NCBI GenBank assembly: GCA_000729835.1
Contig: JFHB01000115.1
Span: 1 to 64,000 of the forward strand
From: Atkinsonella hypoxylon
Lineage: Eukaryota; Ascomycota; Sordariomycetes; Hypocreales; Clavicipitaceae
Reading direction: 5' to 3'
Length of the DNA: 64,000 bases
The position numbers and the translations under genes were made by a program. This document shows positions 10,330 through 22,994 of this stretch, piece after piece. Position 1 is the first letter of the stretch. Each line of letters begins with the position of its first letter. A model generated the notes under the pieces. The model did no database searches. It saw nothing but the letters and a program-made list of their open reading frames with translations, and was not told the DNA's origin.

Positions 10330-11620
10330 CTACTCAAAGAACTTGAAGCTATAGCCCTCGTTTGTCCAATCCCCTGGGACATTTCGGCGGCTGTAGGTAG
10401 TCTTGCTCCACCATACATAGGAGCCGGTGAACCAGGCGCGGTTCCCCCACCCATATGGAGTCCCCTTCTCCACGCCGTGGAACATAAAGGGGATGTGGTT
10501 GGTTCCTTCAGGGCTCTTGTCCACGTTCCCAGCGAGAGCGAACGTGTGGTGCCCAGGGCCGTCAATATACAGAGTCGCGTCCCAGTCCTGCATCATCCTG
10601 TCCTGGTGGGAGCCGAAGAGGCATCCATTGGACTTGTACCAGTCCCAGACGTTGGTCGGGTCGCCGCCCTTGCGGAGTCGGAGGTCTGCAATGCAGTACT
10701 TGTTGTCCCAGCTTCCGTTGGCCGAGTACACAATGTGCAGTTGGCCGTTGGGGTCGACGATGGGCTCGGGCCCCTCGTTAATGAGCGGCCAGTCGCCTTG
10801 CTCCTAGGGTTCCCGCGGCTGCGAGATGATGTACCGAGCCCCAACGGGCTGGGACGGGCTGTTCATGCGGCAGATGTACAGCGACTGCTCGGGGTCGGGG
10901 TCGCCCGCGTTTTTCCCTTTTCCCCAGCCAGACCAGACGAACCAGCCCTGGCCCTCGAAGACGAAATAGGTTCCATCGATGGCCCACTGGTCGTCCGGCA
11001 GGTTTAGCTTCGTCTCGGACGAGTACGGACCCAGAGGGGAGTCCGCACTGATCATGTACATGCCTGTGATTCGTAGGGTCAGCGGTTTGCTCAAGAACCG
11101 GTAATGTTTGGAGTGAGCGTTTCAGAGTGTTCTTGACCCAGATCACCCTAGCAACCCAGCATCACGGGTGACATGACGGGAGACAGGACGAAACAGAGGA
11201 AGAGAAACAGAGAACATCTTCAACTAGTACAAGCTGGGAGAATGAATGAAAAGTGCGAGAGAAACAGAGAGTCTGCTTACGGTGAGCCTCAAACTCGCCA
11301 GCCGAGAAGTGGATGTAAACGCGGCCCTTGTCCGTCGTGATCTCGGGCGCCCAAATGGCGCCCCGACGGGCCGCATCCGACCAGACCTTTCGCGGTGCGG
11401 CATTACCGAGGCCTGTGAGCGACGACGAGGCCCGAACAACTATGCCGTTGTCGGCCGACTCGGCCGAGTAATAAGTGCCCCCGATCTGAACTATGGTGGG
11501 ATCACTGCCCGACTTCACCTTTACCGCCGAGGTGAAGTCGAAAAGACAAAAGAGCACCAGGAGGGCGACTAGGAGGGCGGCGGCCATCCGCCGAAAGAGC
11601 ATCTTGTTTGAACAGAGCAT
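10330..11620 (-). pseudogene. GH43 secreted glycosidase with one premature TAG
   Basis: Glycoside hydrolase family 43, probably an arabinan- or xylan-side-chain-cleaving enzyme. The start is ATG 11620. Exon 1 is 11620-11281, intron 11280-11064 (GTAAGC...CACAG), exon 2 11063-10330: 358 codons in one frame. Residues 1-32 are a signal peptide (basic RR, hydrophobic core, TSA cut), so the product would be secreted. The five-bladed propeller marks are present: GSDPTIV with D40 (general base), GAIWAPEI, WAIDGTYF with D143 (pKa modulator), and NEGPEPI with E210 (probable acid). The frame is broken only at codon 200, TAG at 10806-10804, before E-Q-G-D-W, where Trp fits the family. Translation would stop before E210 and give an inactive fragment. 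The change is CpA to TpA on the + strand, as RIP makes, and the RIP-mutated block begins about 1.1 kb beyond the start codon. The 3' half shows no further decay, so the lesion is recent, polymorphic, read through, or an assembly error. Confidence 0.88.
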
Positions 11621-12390
11621 GGTACAGCGGTTTTTGCAACGAGATGCCGCATGTTAGCACCCGTTTCACGACCCGGTTTCTTTGTACTAAATACTCATAT
11701 CGTGGTGCGAAGGATGTCGGGTGCTTTCTGTGAGACGGAGCGTTATCCGTACTCCAACGTCATCATCGGAAGCTGATGCCAGGTAGAGCATCCCTTCATC
11801 CCCCAGCTCGATGGAGGCGACCTGGTTCGATGACAGGGGGTTGAAGCCGTCAGCTTCTATTCCGAGCTGTTGCATAGCCGATGTCGCGGCGTGGCTGAAG
11901 TAGCCTCGCCTCGCCCCCCACGTTTTTCTAAATCTTCAGCCATGGACGTGGGCTATAGCCAATCTCATAGGTCTGCGTCGTCCTTTATTTTAAGAAGTGG
12001 ATAACTTACACACTGCAGAAAACGGCTGCTTGGGGCAGGTCAGTGAACAGACTGGCTTACCGGCAAGGGTCTCAAGCAGTCAGCTTATGGGGGCGAATTT
12101 GAGGTCATCGAGAAATTGCTTTCCCCCGCGGGAGCCAGCGCTGAGGACCACGGGACTGCACACGGATAGGTTCAAGCCTGGGTTAGCGAATTAGAGCTCT
12201 TGATGCTCAATGTGATCTACAAGGGTGGTCAGTGCAAGTTGCCATCGAGTGTGTCCATTCTATGACACAAGTCCGCGGGAAGAAAACTTCCCGTGTGGTG
12301 CCACCAGAGTATTAGGGATGTCAGCACGCATAGTGTACAATAAGCATCAAGACACAGAGGGCGAACCATCTAGGGCAGGTGCTCTATGCC
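11621..12390. other. Gene-poor flank of the AT-rich block
   Basis: Contains the presumed promoter of the GH43 gene and no gene I can support. A 62-codon minus-strand frame (11875-11687, starting MQQLGIEADGFNPLSSNQ and including GDEGMLYLASASDDD) has protein-like composition but no recognised family. It may be a remnant. Confidence 0.35.
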
Positions 12391-12699
12391 ATGTACAGGG
12401 GCGCCATCCCACGGGCGACCAACTTGGACTTCCTGCAGTCTCGCCTGCTTTTGGCCCATGCTCCAGATGACCGCGGAAGCCTTCAGATCTTCCCGAAGAA
12501 TGAAGTAGAGGTTAGGGAAAGAGGGGGTCGTCTCTGCAAGGTCATTCAGCTCACTGGTGAGACCCTACGAGAAGGCGTCAAGCGACAGGTGAGCATCCCA
12601 AAAGGGAAGGCATCGAGAGACAGAGAGGGAGGGGATGTTTCTTGGGGACTGAAGAAGATAGCTATATGTCGCACAATTGGCTGCGCTTTAGTGCGATAA
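12391..12699 (+). other. Unidentified open frame at the compartment boundary
   Basis: An open frame of 102 codons from an ATG at 12391 to a TAA at 12697-12699, containing NLDFLQSRLLLAHAPDDRG and IQLTGETLREGVKRQ. Composition is protein-like, but I recognise no domain and see no continuation upstream. The AT-rich, RIP-mutated block starts right at its 3' end, so it may be the surviving edge of a gene eroded by repeat insertion, or a chance frame. Confidence 0.25.
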
Positions 12700-12994
12700 T
12701 CAAGAATTAAATGGATTTAGATTGAATTAACTACTAAACTAAGTATAAAAGAGAACTAAAGGGATTTTTCCTCTTATTATATAGGGAAAATAGCGCATTT
12801 CTTTACGTAATAGCTTATGTTACCCCTTTTCTGCTTAGATTTTTATACCTCTGTAGTATTATATCTCTAAGCTTATAGCTATATGCTATAATATATTCCT
12901 AATTAAGCCTTAATTGCTTAATTAAAACTATTATAAGGGTTAATTAATCTCTTAGCGTTAAAATCTATAGTATTATAGGCTAATAATATCTATC

Positions 12995-13416
12995 TGTTGA
13001 GGGGGAATCCGACTATGCAGGGTTGGATTCGTAGATAGAGTGTTGGATTCAATAGGTTATAAATGTTATGGACTCGAGCCTTAGGCTCGGGTCTTTTAGT
13101 AGAGGGAGGACAATAGAAGAGAGACAGTAATCTATATAGATAAAGGGATAGAAGCAGGCTGTATTTATCTAAGAGTTAGCTAGACTTTACTAGGCTCTAG
13201 AGAGAGAACCTTAGCTATAGAGTATATACTAAAAGAGGCTCTTAAGGAGAGAGACTTACCTTTAAATATATAGTATAGAGATATAAAGAGGCTTTTAGTT
13301 TCTTCTCTTTTTCCCTTTTCTCTCTATAATTATAGTTCTTATTATAAACGCTAGTTAGCAGTAGCTACTAAGCTAGTCTATTATATACTATAATTATTCT
13401 ATTAATAGAATATTAG
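12995..13416. repeat. Possible LTR fragment with terminator-like hairpin
   Basis: The segment starts TGTTGAGGGGGAATCCGAC, which has the form of an LTR left end. At 13070-13100 it contains an inverted repeat (GACTCGAGCC / GGCTCGGGTC around TTA) followed by CTTTT, reminiscent of an R-region polyadenylation or termination hairpin. Its right end is cut by the gypsy insertion at 13417, and the sequence may continue at 42364. I found no second copy in the window, so the identity is tentative. Confidence 0.35.
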
Positions 13417-13659
13417 TGTTACGGTGGGATCTAACGTGGGTTTGTCGGAAGTGACAATAGGTTGTTGGATTCGCTCGGTTATGCAATAAATCGTAAGAGG
13501 AGTCGTAAGAGCTTCTATAAGGAGCATCTAGAAATAGTGTTCTAGTGAATAATTGTTTATTGTTTAATCTAACTACCTAAGTGTTGCTTCTAACTATTTA
13601 TATATAATTGCAGTTATATACACTAGTGACCTATAGGTCTATAGGATTATTCTATAATA
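13417..13659 (-). repeat. G1 gypsy 3' LTR (left end)
   Basis: 243 bp, starting TGTTACGGTGGGATC and aligning end to end with 42116-42358. Preceded by the TSD ATTAG. On the coding (minus) strand it is the downstream LTR. A purine-rich stretch (AGAGGCAG) lies next to it at about 13663-13671. Confidence 0.93.
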
Positions 13660-16600
13660 AGTGCTGCCTCTACAAAAAAGATTAGCTGTTCTAAAATTAA
13701 TTGTTAGTTGTTAGAAGGCGTATTAGATTAAACTAAATAACTTATTAATCTAGCTGTTATAAAAGGCGCAGAAAGGTAGTTGTTATTTTATTGTATAAGT
13801 ATGCATTATTGTTGTTGTAGTGCAATCTGCAGTATAGGTTGCTACATTTATATATTTTTCTATGCACTTATAATGCCTAAATTACACTTATAATCTAGTA
13901 ACTATTAAATCTATATATTAAATTAATAGATTTCCTTAAACTTAATAGAGCGTTAAAGCTTATTCTATATTCTATATATAAGTAAAGTTGCGTAAAATTA
14001 TCCTAGATAATATTAAATTCTATAAATTAATCTTATATAATAAAGCTAATTTATTAAATCTATATAGTATATTCTTTATATAAGATTATTCTATATAGTA
14101 TTAAAAGCATTAAAATTAATCTATATTAAAGTAAATTTTCTATTAAATCCCTTTAGTGTATTTCTTTATATATATACAGCTTATTCTAATCCTTAAGCAT
14201 TAGTAATAGCAGTAAATTGTTAGTTAGTTATAGTAAACTATTAGTTCTCTTTAGAAAGTAAAGCTAAAGAACGTTTCTAGCAGCTTTAGGGAGAGTTTTA
14301 CCTAAAAGGCACTAGTTTTACGCTTAGTAGGTATTTCTACTAGTTTATTTACAGCTAGCCTCTTAGTTAGCGTTTTTACCTTAGTTAGTATTAGCTTTAC
14401 TGCAGAAGGTATTTTTTATAGAATTAATAGAGAGAAATATATTAAAGATAGGTTAATTAGAATAAACTAAGCACTTCTTCTACATTAAATAGTGCTAAAT
14501 CTATTACTAAAGAGGCCTTATATAGCAATAAGCTAGTTAGCTAAGCGTTCTAAGAAGTCTATATAAATATAGTTAATTTTATATTATAAGCGTTTACTTT
14601 CTGCCTATAGTATATTAATATTATTAGCAACCTTTAGTAAGGTTTTATTTTTATTAATAACATTATTAATACCTTTATTAAATTAACTTATACTATTTAG
14701 TTAGTTATATATACTATAAATAGCAGTTTATAATTCGTTAAACTACTTATTAAATAGACCTCCTTTAGCCTTTATTTTAATTTAGTTAATCTTTTTATTT
14801 AACTTATTAATTTTAGTAATATAGAGGTTAAGTTACTTCTATATAGCGTTACTACCTATAGAAGTGTTCTTAAGGTAGGCTTTAATTATTTCTTTAGCGT
14901 TAAATTTATACTTCTTCTAAAGAAGACTATTATATTAGCTCTAGAATTATACCTTAGCTAATAGAATAAAGAGTAAGTCTATATAGCTAATACTAGCTAA
15001 GGCACCTATAATAGTGCTATTAATCTTACTAAATTTATTAAAGAAGTAAATAGTAAGTAATACTGCTTATAACAGTAAACTAGTAAATAAATCTATAGTA
15101 ATAGTTTCTTTACCTCTTTTTACTATATTGCTACTATAGTATATAGTAGCTACTACTTTTACCTATATTTTGCCTTTTCTAGCTACTTTAGCGTTACCTA
15201 TAGATGCCTTAGCATTCTTACCTTTATATTGCTAGTTTTAGCGCTTTACTTTATAGTTATTATAAATCCTAAAGATATATATTACTATATTTTACTAGAG
15301 TAAGTAATATATATTATCTTTAAAGACCTTAATGCTAGTTTTATCTATAGTACTGCCTTTAAGAGCAAATTTATAAGTATAAGTGTAAATAGTATTTTCT
15401 ATATTCTATACCTTTTCTTTAGCTCTATTAGTGTAGTAATACTAACTATAGTTTTCTATAATAGGCTTTACATTAGTAATATTAATATTATCTTTAATTT
15501 CTATAGAAATAGTGCTAGAGATAAACTTATTAACTTTTAGGGTGCTCTTAGCACTTCTAGGCCTACTAAAAGTGCTATATAAGCAGCAGAAATTAAGCAA
15601 TATAAAATAAGTTTTAATGTTATTTAGCTTTAAAGCTACTATATTATCTTTATAGTTATATTCTTACTCCTTAAACTTAGAACCTTTACTTTTAGCGTTA
15701 GAACTATTATTATAATTAATATATATATTAAAAGTAATATATTCTTTTTTAGGTTTAAATAGTAATAGTATTATAGCTTAAGTATAGTTACTATTATTAT
15801 TCTCTTCTTAGAATAGGCTATCTAGGTTTACTAGAATTAATAATTCTAAACTACTAGAAAAAAAGGATAATAGTAGTAGATTTTCTATAGAAGGGATAGA
15901 AAAAGCTAGAAGTAGCTCTATAGAGGCTAGCTAGTTCTATAGGCTGTAGAAATTTACTCTATAGGCAGTCTATTGCCCTTAGTATAGTATTTTAGTGTTT
16001 AACTGTTAAAAGTAGCTAAATAACAGCCTAAAGAGATAGAAAGAGCAGCAGCTATAATAGTATTAATAAATTTATAAGATTTTATAATATATAAAGGTAT
16101 AAGGAAAAGGTTATATAGTAGAAAGCGTAAAAATTTGTAAAAGTAAAGGTAAATTTATAGGAAAAGTAGGTTAAAATAACAGTATATAAATTTATAGGTA
16201 TTTTCCTCTTAACCTTCTATAATTCTATAATATAGGTTAATTTTAATAGTTTTAATAATAATAAATAAGAATATAAAGAAAGAGATACTAAGGGATTTAA
16301 ACAATCTATTATATAATAAAGGAAATTAAGACTTATAAAGAAAAGAGTTAGTAGTAGGCTTTTACTAGCTAATTTAGGGCTTTTTAGTAGGCTATATTAC
16401 TCTTCTAATAACACTAATACTCTTTTTCCTAATTTATAGAGTGTTTCTATAAATATTTATTTATAATTTTAAAAGTGTTAACTTTAAGCTTATCTTTAGT
16501 AATTTATTAGTTATCTTTAGTAGAGAACTCTTTCTATTATATAAGAAATTCTAGATATAGCTTACTTAACCTACTACAGAAACGCTAGATTTAATAGGCA
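13660..16600 (-). other. G1 post-integrase region, decayed unknown coding
   Basis: About 2.9 kb between the end of the gypsy integrase and the 3' LTR. Minus-strand frames interrupted only by TAG/TAA run through about 15.8-14.5 kb (pieces such as KGSTIDKTSIKVFKDNIYYLL). This suggests former coding sequence, not spacer, but I recognise no family. Just after the integrase (about 16.6-16.45 kb) one stretch could be a decayed chromodomain. It could be an extra ORF of this gypsy lineage or an older nested fragment. Confidence 0.4.
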
Positions 16601-17253
16601 TAAATTTAGTTAATTTCCTAATAGTTCTCTATACTAGACTCTTCTATTGCAATTAGCAGTAGTAGTTGCTCTTCTTAGTTAAAAGGGTCTTTACTTTATC
16701 TTAGCTTCTAAAGGTAAGCTACTAATACTACTAAGTATATATATAAATCTAGTAGAAAATCTAGGCAAAATAATAATAGGCTTACTTTTATAAGAACCTT
16801 ATATAGCTCTACCTATTAAGGAGACTATTTCTTTTTTAGCTTTCCTAGAAGTATATATTCTTAGTGTAATTATAGGTAGACTATATCCCTTACTTTAATG
16901 TTAATAGGCTTATACTAGGCGTTATATTTAATCTTACTTAAGGTATTTACTATACTAATAGCTGTTTCTACCTCTTGCTAGTATAGCTTCTAAAGTACAG
17001 CTATATTGCTTATATCTGTTCTATTGCTAGGAACGTTATCTAATTAGTTTAGATTAACAACAGTAGCTAGTTAGAAACTATATATAAGTTTGTTAAGGGA
17101 AATCCCTATACTAGCTACTACTGCATTATTAAGTTAGTACTATAGTGCTAGAAGTATTGCAGTCTATAGCGTATTTAGATTTATAACTATATAGTATTAA
17201 ACAGCAATAATAACTATTTAATTCTTCTGTTTAGCTGTTCTATCTATCTATAG
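16600..17253 (-). pseudogene. G1 gypsy integrase, C-terminal part
   Basis: Read on the minus strand from the E2a insertion point at 17253, the frame continues TDRQNSQTE, the RIP-damaged form of the T-D-G-Q-S-E-R-T motif of gypsy integrases. Further on come DISNIAVL, AISIVNTLSKIKYNA and KPINIKVRDIVYL (the GPY/F-region equivalent of H-KPxxFKVGDKVYL). Many Gln and Trp positions are TAG. It joins 35712 and above to make a complete integrase domain. Confidence 0.85.
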
Positions 17254-17258
17254 GTAGT

Positions 17259-17741
17259 TTGTCGTCTCAAGACCAAACCCCCAAATGACTATGCAGCCTA
17301 CACTAAAGTGGGTGTTAATGTAGCGCACGTTAAAATCGAAGAGGATTGGCAGAGAGCGAGATATTTATTAGTGCGTACTATTAAGCAATAGCAGACAAGA
17401 AGATTAAATAGTTAGAAAAGGTAGAAATAAAATATTAATTATAGCTTAAAAGATATATATACGCAAAAGGAGCTAAATATACTAAAGAGTTAGGGAAAGT
17501 GTTACTAGCAGTAAAGTAATATCTCTTAAGTGTTAAGTGTTGTAAATTAAAGTAGGCTAAAAGATATTAATTAATTAAAAAAAGCTAAGGCTAAAAAGAG
17601 CTAGTAGAAGCTGCTTATATACTTTCTTTCTTAAACTATCTAAACGTTTAGGTAATACGCACTCTTATAGAGAAAACCTATATATAGTATCCCTTATAAA
17701 GCTAATATAAGAGCGCAAGAGAGTAACCTTACTGCAACATA
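17259..17741 (-). repeat. E2a left LTR (483 bp)
   Basis: Begins TTGTCGTCTCAAGACC and ends GCAACATA. Same length as the right LTR at 35224-35706 and the solo LTR at 45505-45987 (opposite orientation). It is moderately RIP-mutated. Confidence 0.9.
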
Positions 17742-20700
17742 ATACCTCTCTAGTTATAAATAAGCTTATAAAGTAAAACTTATAAGTAACTTAACCCTCT
17801 AGCTAATTCCCTTAATCCTAAAGTCCTAATCCTTTTATCTTCTATAATAGCTTTAGCGTCTTTAGTATATATAGTAGTATCCCTCTTACTAGTAATAGCG
17901 TTCTTACAGCTAGGCGCTTTTCTTTACAATAAGTAACTCTTTCTTAGCAATTTACACTTTATTTAGTTACTTTAGATATAATTAAATAGTGTCTTTTATT
18001 TACCTTAATTATCTCTTACTAAGCGCTAAAATAGAAGAGAGCTAGTAGTATAACACTAAGGTTTATATTAGTAATAGAATTATAGGCTATTATAGGTTGT
18101 TTAGCAATATATCTTTAAGCTAATGCTTCTATTTAATCCTTTATAGTATAGTATTCTCTAGCTCTAAGCACTTATTTTACTGCTTTTATAATCTTTTTAT
18201 CCCTTTACCTAGATTTCTACTTCTACGCTAATAGCTCTATAAAATATAAAAACAGTAGCTAATACTTTAAGTTCTATAATTATTATAAAAGCTAGTCTTT
18301 ACTGTAAGATTCTATTTAATCTTTTTATATAAGATCTTATAGTATACTAGAAATTCTAGCAGAAACCTCTAAATTATTTAGTAGTAATAACAATAAAGAG
18401 CTTTATAAATTAGTTGTAAGCTGTAGTAGCACCTTAAACGTTATAATTAAAGACTTCTTTTATATAAAAGGGAGTAGCTTATAATATATAAAAGCCTAGC
18501 TAGGCTTACTTATTTATATTAGAAGATATAAACGCTATTCCCTTACTATTATTGCTGCTTTAATAGTTCTATTATAGATAATAGAATCGCTATTAAACTA
18601 AACAGCAGTAATAAACTAATTCTTCTAAAGTTATATAAGTATTTATTTATTAACCTCTATTAACTATTTAATTACTTAATTATAATTGCTTAAAGTAAAT
18701 TTCTAGGCATTAAGCTTCTTTAAAATAGAAATTCTACTACTAGTTATCTATAAGTAATATCTTAAGATAAAACGCTTTATAGTATTTTCCTAGAGGTAGC
18801 TAAGATTAAAGCCTATAGTTTTAGCTTTTTTAATAACTATATACTTATTTATAAAACTAAGCTTATTTACTGCTATTATACATAGAACTATTATAACTCT
18901 ATTAGTACCTTTACAGTAGTTATAAGACTAATTAATAGAGTTATTAGTTATAACTTAGTTATAAAGGTATAGTTTAAATTTATTCCTTAATGTTTAAGTA
19001 ATTCTATAGTTACTATATTAAGTGTAAGGTATATTATATAAGCTATTGCTAATAAGATTAATTAGAAGATACCTAACTAAACAATAAAGCGTTTATATTA
19101 AGAAGGATAAATAGATATATCTACATTCTTAGTTGCTCTTCTACTTATAATATAGTACTAAAATTGCTTAAAATAGGTATAAATACTAAAGAAGCTATAA
19201 AGTTTATACTTAACTATAGACTATAGCTTTAAACCTTTTAATTCTACCTTTAAGTTCTATATTAAAGTAATAATAATATCCCTTTAAGTAATTAAAGATA
19301 AAATAAGTTTAGTAGTTATTAAAGAAGAGAAAGCTAGTAATAAGTCTTTACCTACTTATTTTATTGTATAAAGCAGAAAGGTTATAGCTTATATTATAAC
19401 AGTAGAAAATAAGTTAAAATCTATCTTTAATCCTATATACCTTTTAACCTATAAGTTTTATAATCTTACTTTAGTTTATCTCTTCTATATTAATTATAAA
19501 AGACTCCTTAAAGATAACTGCTATACACTTAATTCTATAAGTAATAATCCTTACTATAGCAGTAAGCTAGAATTAATTTAACTATCTATAATAAGTCTTT
19601 TGCTTAAAGAACTTTATTAAAAAGCTATAAATATTATTAAGATAATTAAACTAAACTACTAAACTCTAGCTAGGCTATATTAACTCTATAAGCCTAAAGT
19701 TATTTAAATTATAATTCTAATAAAGTAGTAGGCTAAAAGAAGGCTACTTAAAATGTTACTAAAAGAGAGGCAGCTAGTGCTTATAGAGCTTCTTAAGAGG
19801 TAAATCTACTTAATCTTACTTTTCTATATAAAAGAAATTGCTAACTAGCTTATAAACTTACACTATAATATAGTATATTAGTAGGTTCTTTAACGTTCTA
19901 AAGTAATATATTTATTCTTTATATATAACTCTAAAGCTAGTCTTAAAAATAGGTTCTTAGTATTTATTTTCTATTTTAGTAGTAGAGATTAAATAGCTTT
20001 TAAAAAATTAAAGGTAAAAAGGAGCTTAAGTAGGTACTTATAATAAAAATATTATAAGAATAAAGAAATAAAGAGAGAGAAAGAGTAAAAATATAGGCTA
20101 TATTATAGTTAGTATTATCTTAATAAATCCTTAGTTAATAGCTATCTATAATTATTATAATTTAGTAAAGGCTAATAGTAAATATATACTAAGACTTTAA
20201 TAGCTATAAACTTATTAAGTAATTTATAATATTCTCTTTAATTAATTATATTTATCTTTCTTCTTTCTTTCTATAACTACCTTTCTATATAGCCTCTTTC
20301 TTATTATCTTTATTAGTATCTTTAATTATTTAATTATAGCTAAAAAGCTTTCTTAAAACTGTAAGGATCTTATAAATATATAGAATATTATTAGTAAAAG
20401 AATCCCTTTTACTACTCTCTTTTATTAGATTACTCTCTCTTAAAATAGTTAAATAGATATCTTTCCTTTAATAATGCTTATTAATACAGTAAGTCTTTTA
20501 TAAAAAAGCTTTTAATTACACTTCTATTCTTTTATTATATTAATAAATCTTACCTCTTTAGTATAAATTTACCTTTAAGCTTTAAGTCTATAGAGGCAAC
20601 AACATTAGTGCTAGTAGATACTTAATATACACTAAAGTTGCTTTTTAATAGAGTTCTATACCTAATATACCTCTAAGAGCTATTAAATTCTTTTATAATT

Positions 20701-22994
20701 AGAATCTTAAGGCTTAGTTTATTAATAGTACTATAAAAGAAAGCTCCCTTTTATATAAAGTTATATTAGAATTAAATATTAAGAACTTTATCTTTATTTT
20801 AACTAAAATAGCTTATTCTTATAGATATTTCTATTATATACTTACTAATTATTAAGAGCGCTATAAAGCCCTTTTAATCTTATTCTTTAGTAAAGAGAAT
20901 AGTGCATTTTACTCTTATTACACTAATATATATCTTTAGATAGTTACTTTATTTAGGGAATATATCTACTTTCTATTTTACAGCTATACCTCTCTTAAGG
21001 ATGTCTATAGTAGCTTATATAGCAATTACATCTAGAGTAGCTCTACTACTGTAAGCTATAAGTAGTAATTTACAAAAGGTTATAGTAACTATAGCTAGAT
21101 TTACTATAATACTTCTTTTATAACGTTCTAGGGTAAAGACTAAGTAAATTAACTATTTATCCTTCTAAAGCTTTAAAAGGTCCTTTATAAGAATATTTCT
21201 CTCTTTATAGCAGTTAATATTCCTTACTTTTTCCCCTAAATATTAGAACTACTAGAATTTCGCTAAAAGATTAGGTATAAATTGCTTAAGTTAAAAGATA
21301 AAAAAAAAACAAAAAAAGAGTAAAAGCTAAGCAGCCTCTTTAGTTAAAATAGAATAGAACTATACTTATTTTTAGTAGTCTTTAAAAACTTTTTATATAT
21401 TCTATTTAATCTAGGTTTATAGTCTTACTTCTAATTAGCTTTAAATCTTTAAATAATCTTAATATACTATTATTAAATCTTAGTTAGTCTTAAATATATA
21501 AATAAATAAACTTAATCTCTTTTCTCTTTAAAGCTAAAGATATAGAGACTATAGTATTAGCTTTTATAAAAGCTATAATAAGTTATATATTTTAGTAAAG
21601 TTATAAGCAAATTGCTAAGATTAAATAATATTATTAATCTCCTTATAGCTTCTGCGCTCTTCTTTAGGTATTATTAGTAAATAAACTTCTATTATATACT
21701 TTAGATAACGTTATAGTAGAAGATCTACTTTAGCATTATTATCCTTAAAATCCTTTTTTTAGTACAGCTGTAATATATAGTCCTTAGAAACTATTTAATC
21801 TAATATATTATATTAAGCATTAGTAGGTTGCAATTTATTAGTATCTTGCTTAAAGTTGCTAGTATCTTTACTATATTAAGCAGTATATTGTAGTATATAA
21901 AGCTATTTATTAGCAGTAGAAGTCTACTATCTCTCTAGATTAAGCCTAAACTTCTTAATATAATCCTTAGAAATAGTCTTATTAAGCACTATACTATCTA
22001 GGGTCTTTAAACAGTAGGCGCTAGTAACTTTTGCTTAGCTATACACTTTAAAAGAACTATTCTATTATATTACTAACTTCTTCTTTATTAATATATCTAT
22101 AACCCTTTATATATTATATATAAGGACTAAATCTTCTAGAACTAATTAATCTTTCTCCTTTTGTAATAATACCTCTTAGTTCTAGTTTATTTAATTAGCT
22201 AAGTATTACCTAAATATAAAGACTTTTATATAAGCCTTCTAGATATTTACTTCCTTTTATTCTAGTATTTTAGGTCTCTATTAGGTGTAAATCTATTTAA
22301 GGGAATATTGTCTTTTAGTAGAATCTTATTAGCTTTTTGCTTATATAATATATTTACCTTTAGATTAATTAGCTATAATTGCCTTAAGAGCTAAATCTTC
22401 TCTACAGCCTCTTTAAGTTAGCTTCTATACTAGTTAGCTATTCCCTTTATTACTAGGTTAGTAATAGCTATACCTTTATTCTCTATTATAGGCACTAGCT
22501 CCTTATTATTGTTTAACTTAGCTTTAAGACCCTCTTTAACTATTTAATTATAGACTAAATCCTTAGATAACTTATTAATTAAGATTAGATTAACGCTAGT
22601 AGCTATTGCTTTATCTATTGCAGTCTTCTATTTAACACTTCTAGTAACCCTTAAGACTAATATAATATTACTAAAACAGCACTTTAAGAGGAGCTTACCT
22701 CCTTTATTACTGTACTTAAAGGTAACTTTAGCTATATATATAAAAGGCATTCTAAAGATTAATTATATATATAAAGACTTTAGCGTAATATAAAAGCGAA
22801 TTAGCGTCTAGACGTTTCTAAGGTACAGCTTCGTTATTACCTCTCCTAATATTGTAAGCTTATATAACGTAAAAGATGTAGTAGTAGTCTCTTGCTTTAT
22901 TAGAGTTATTTTCAAATTAAGCTCTTTAATAAGGTCCTTAGTAATAATATTCCCTTACAAACTACAATCTATAAGACTATTAATAAGTAAAGAG
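17742..22994 (-). pseudogene. E2a internal region with protease-like segment, decayed
   Basis: At 22970-22600 the minus strand reads GNIITKDLIKELNLKITLIK followed by FTLYKLTILGEVITKLYL and related strands, a layout like a retropepsin after its D-S/T-G. The retroposon at 22995 sits just upstream of this. Further downstream the coding sense is still suggested by TAG-only interruptions, but no RT, RNase H or integrase motif could be read. E2b (55793-59012) repeats the leftmost 3.2 kb of this region and could be aligned with it. Confidence 0.45.
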
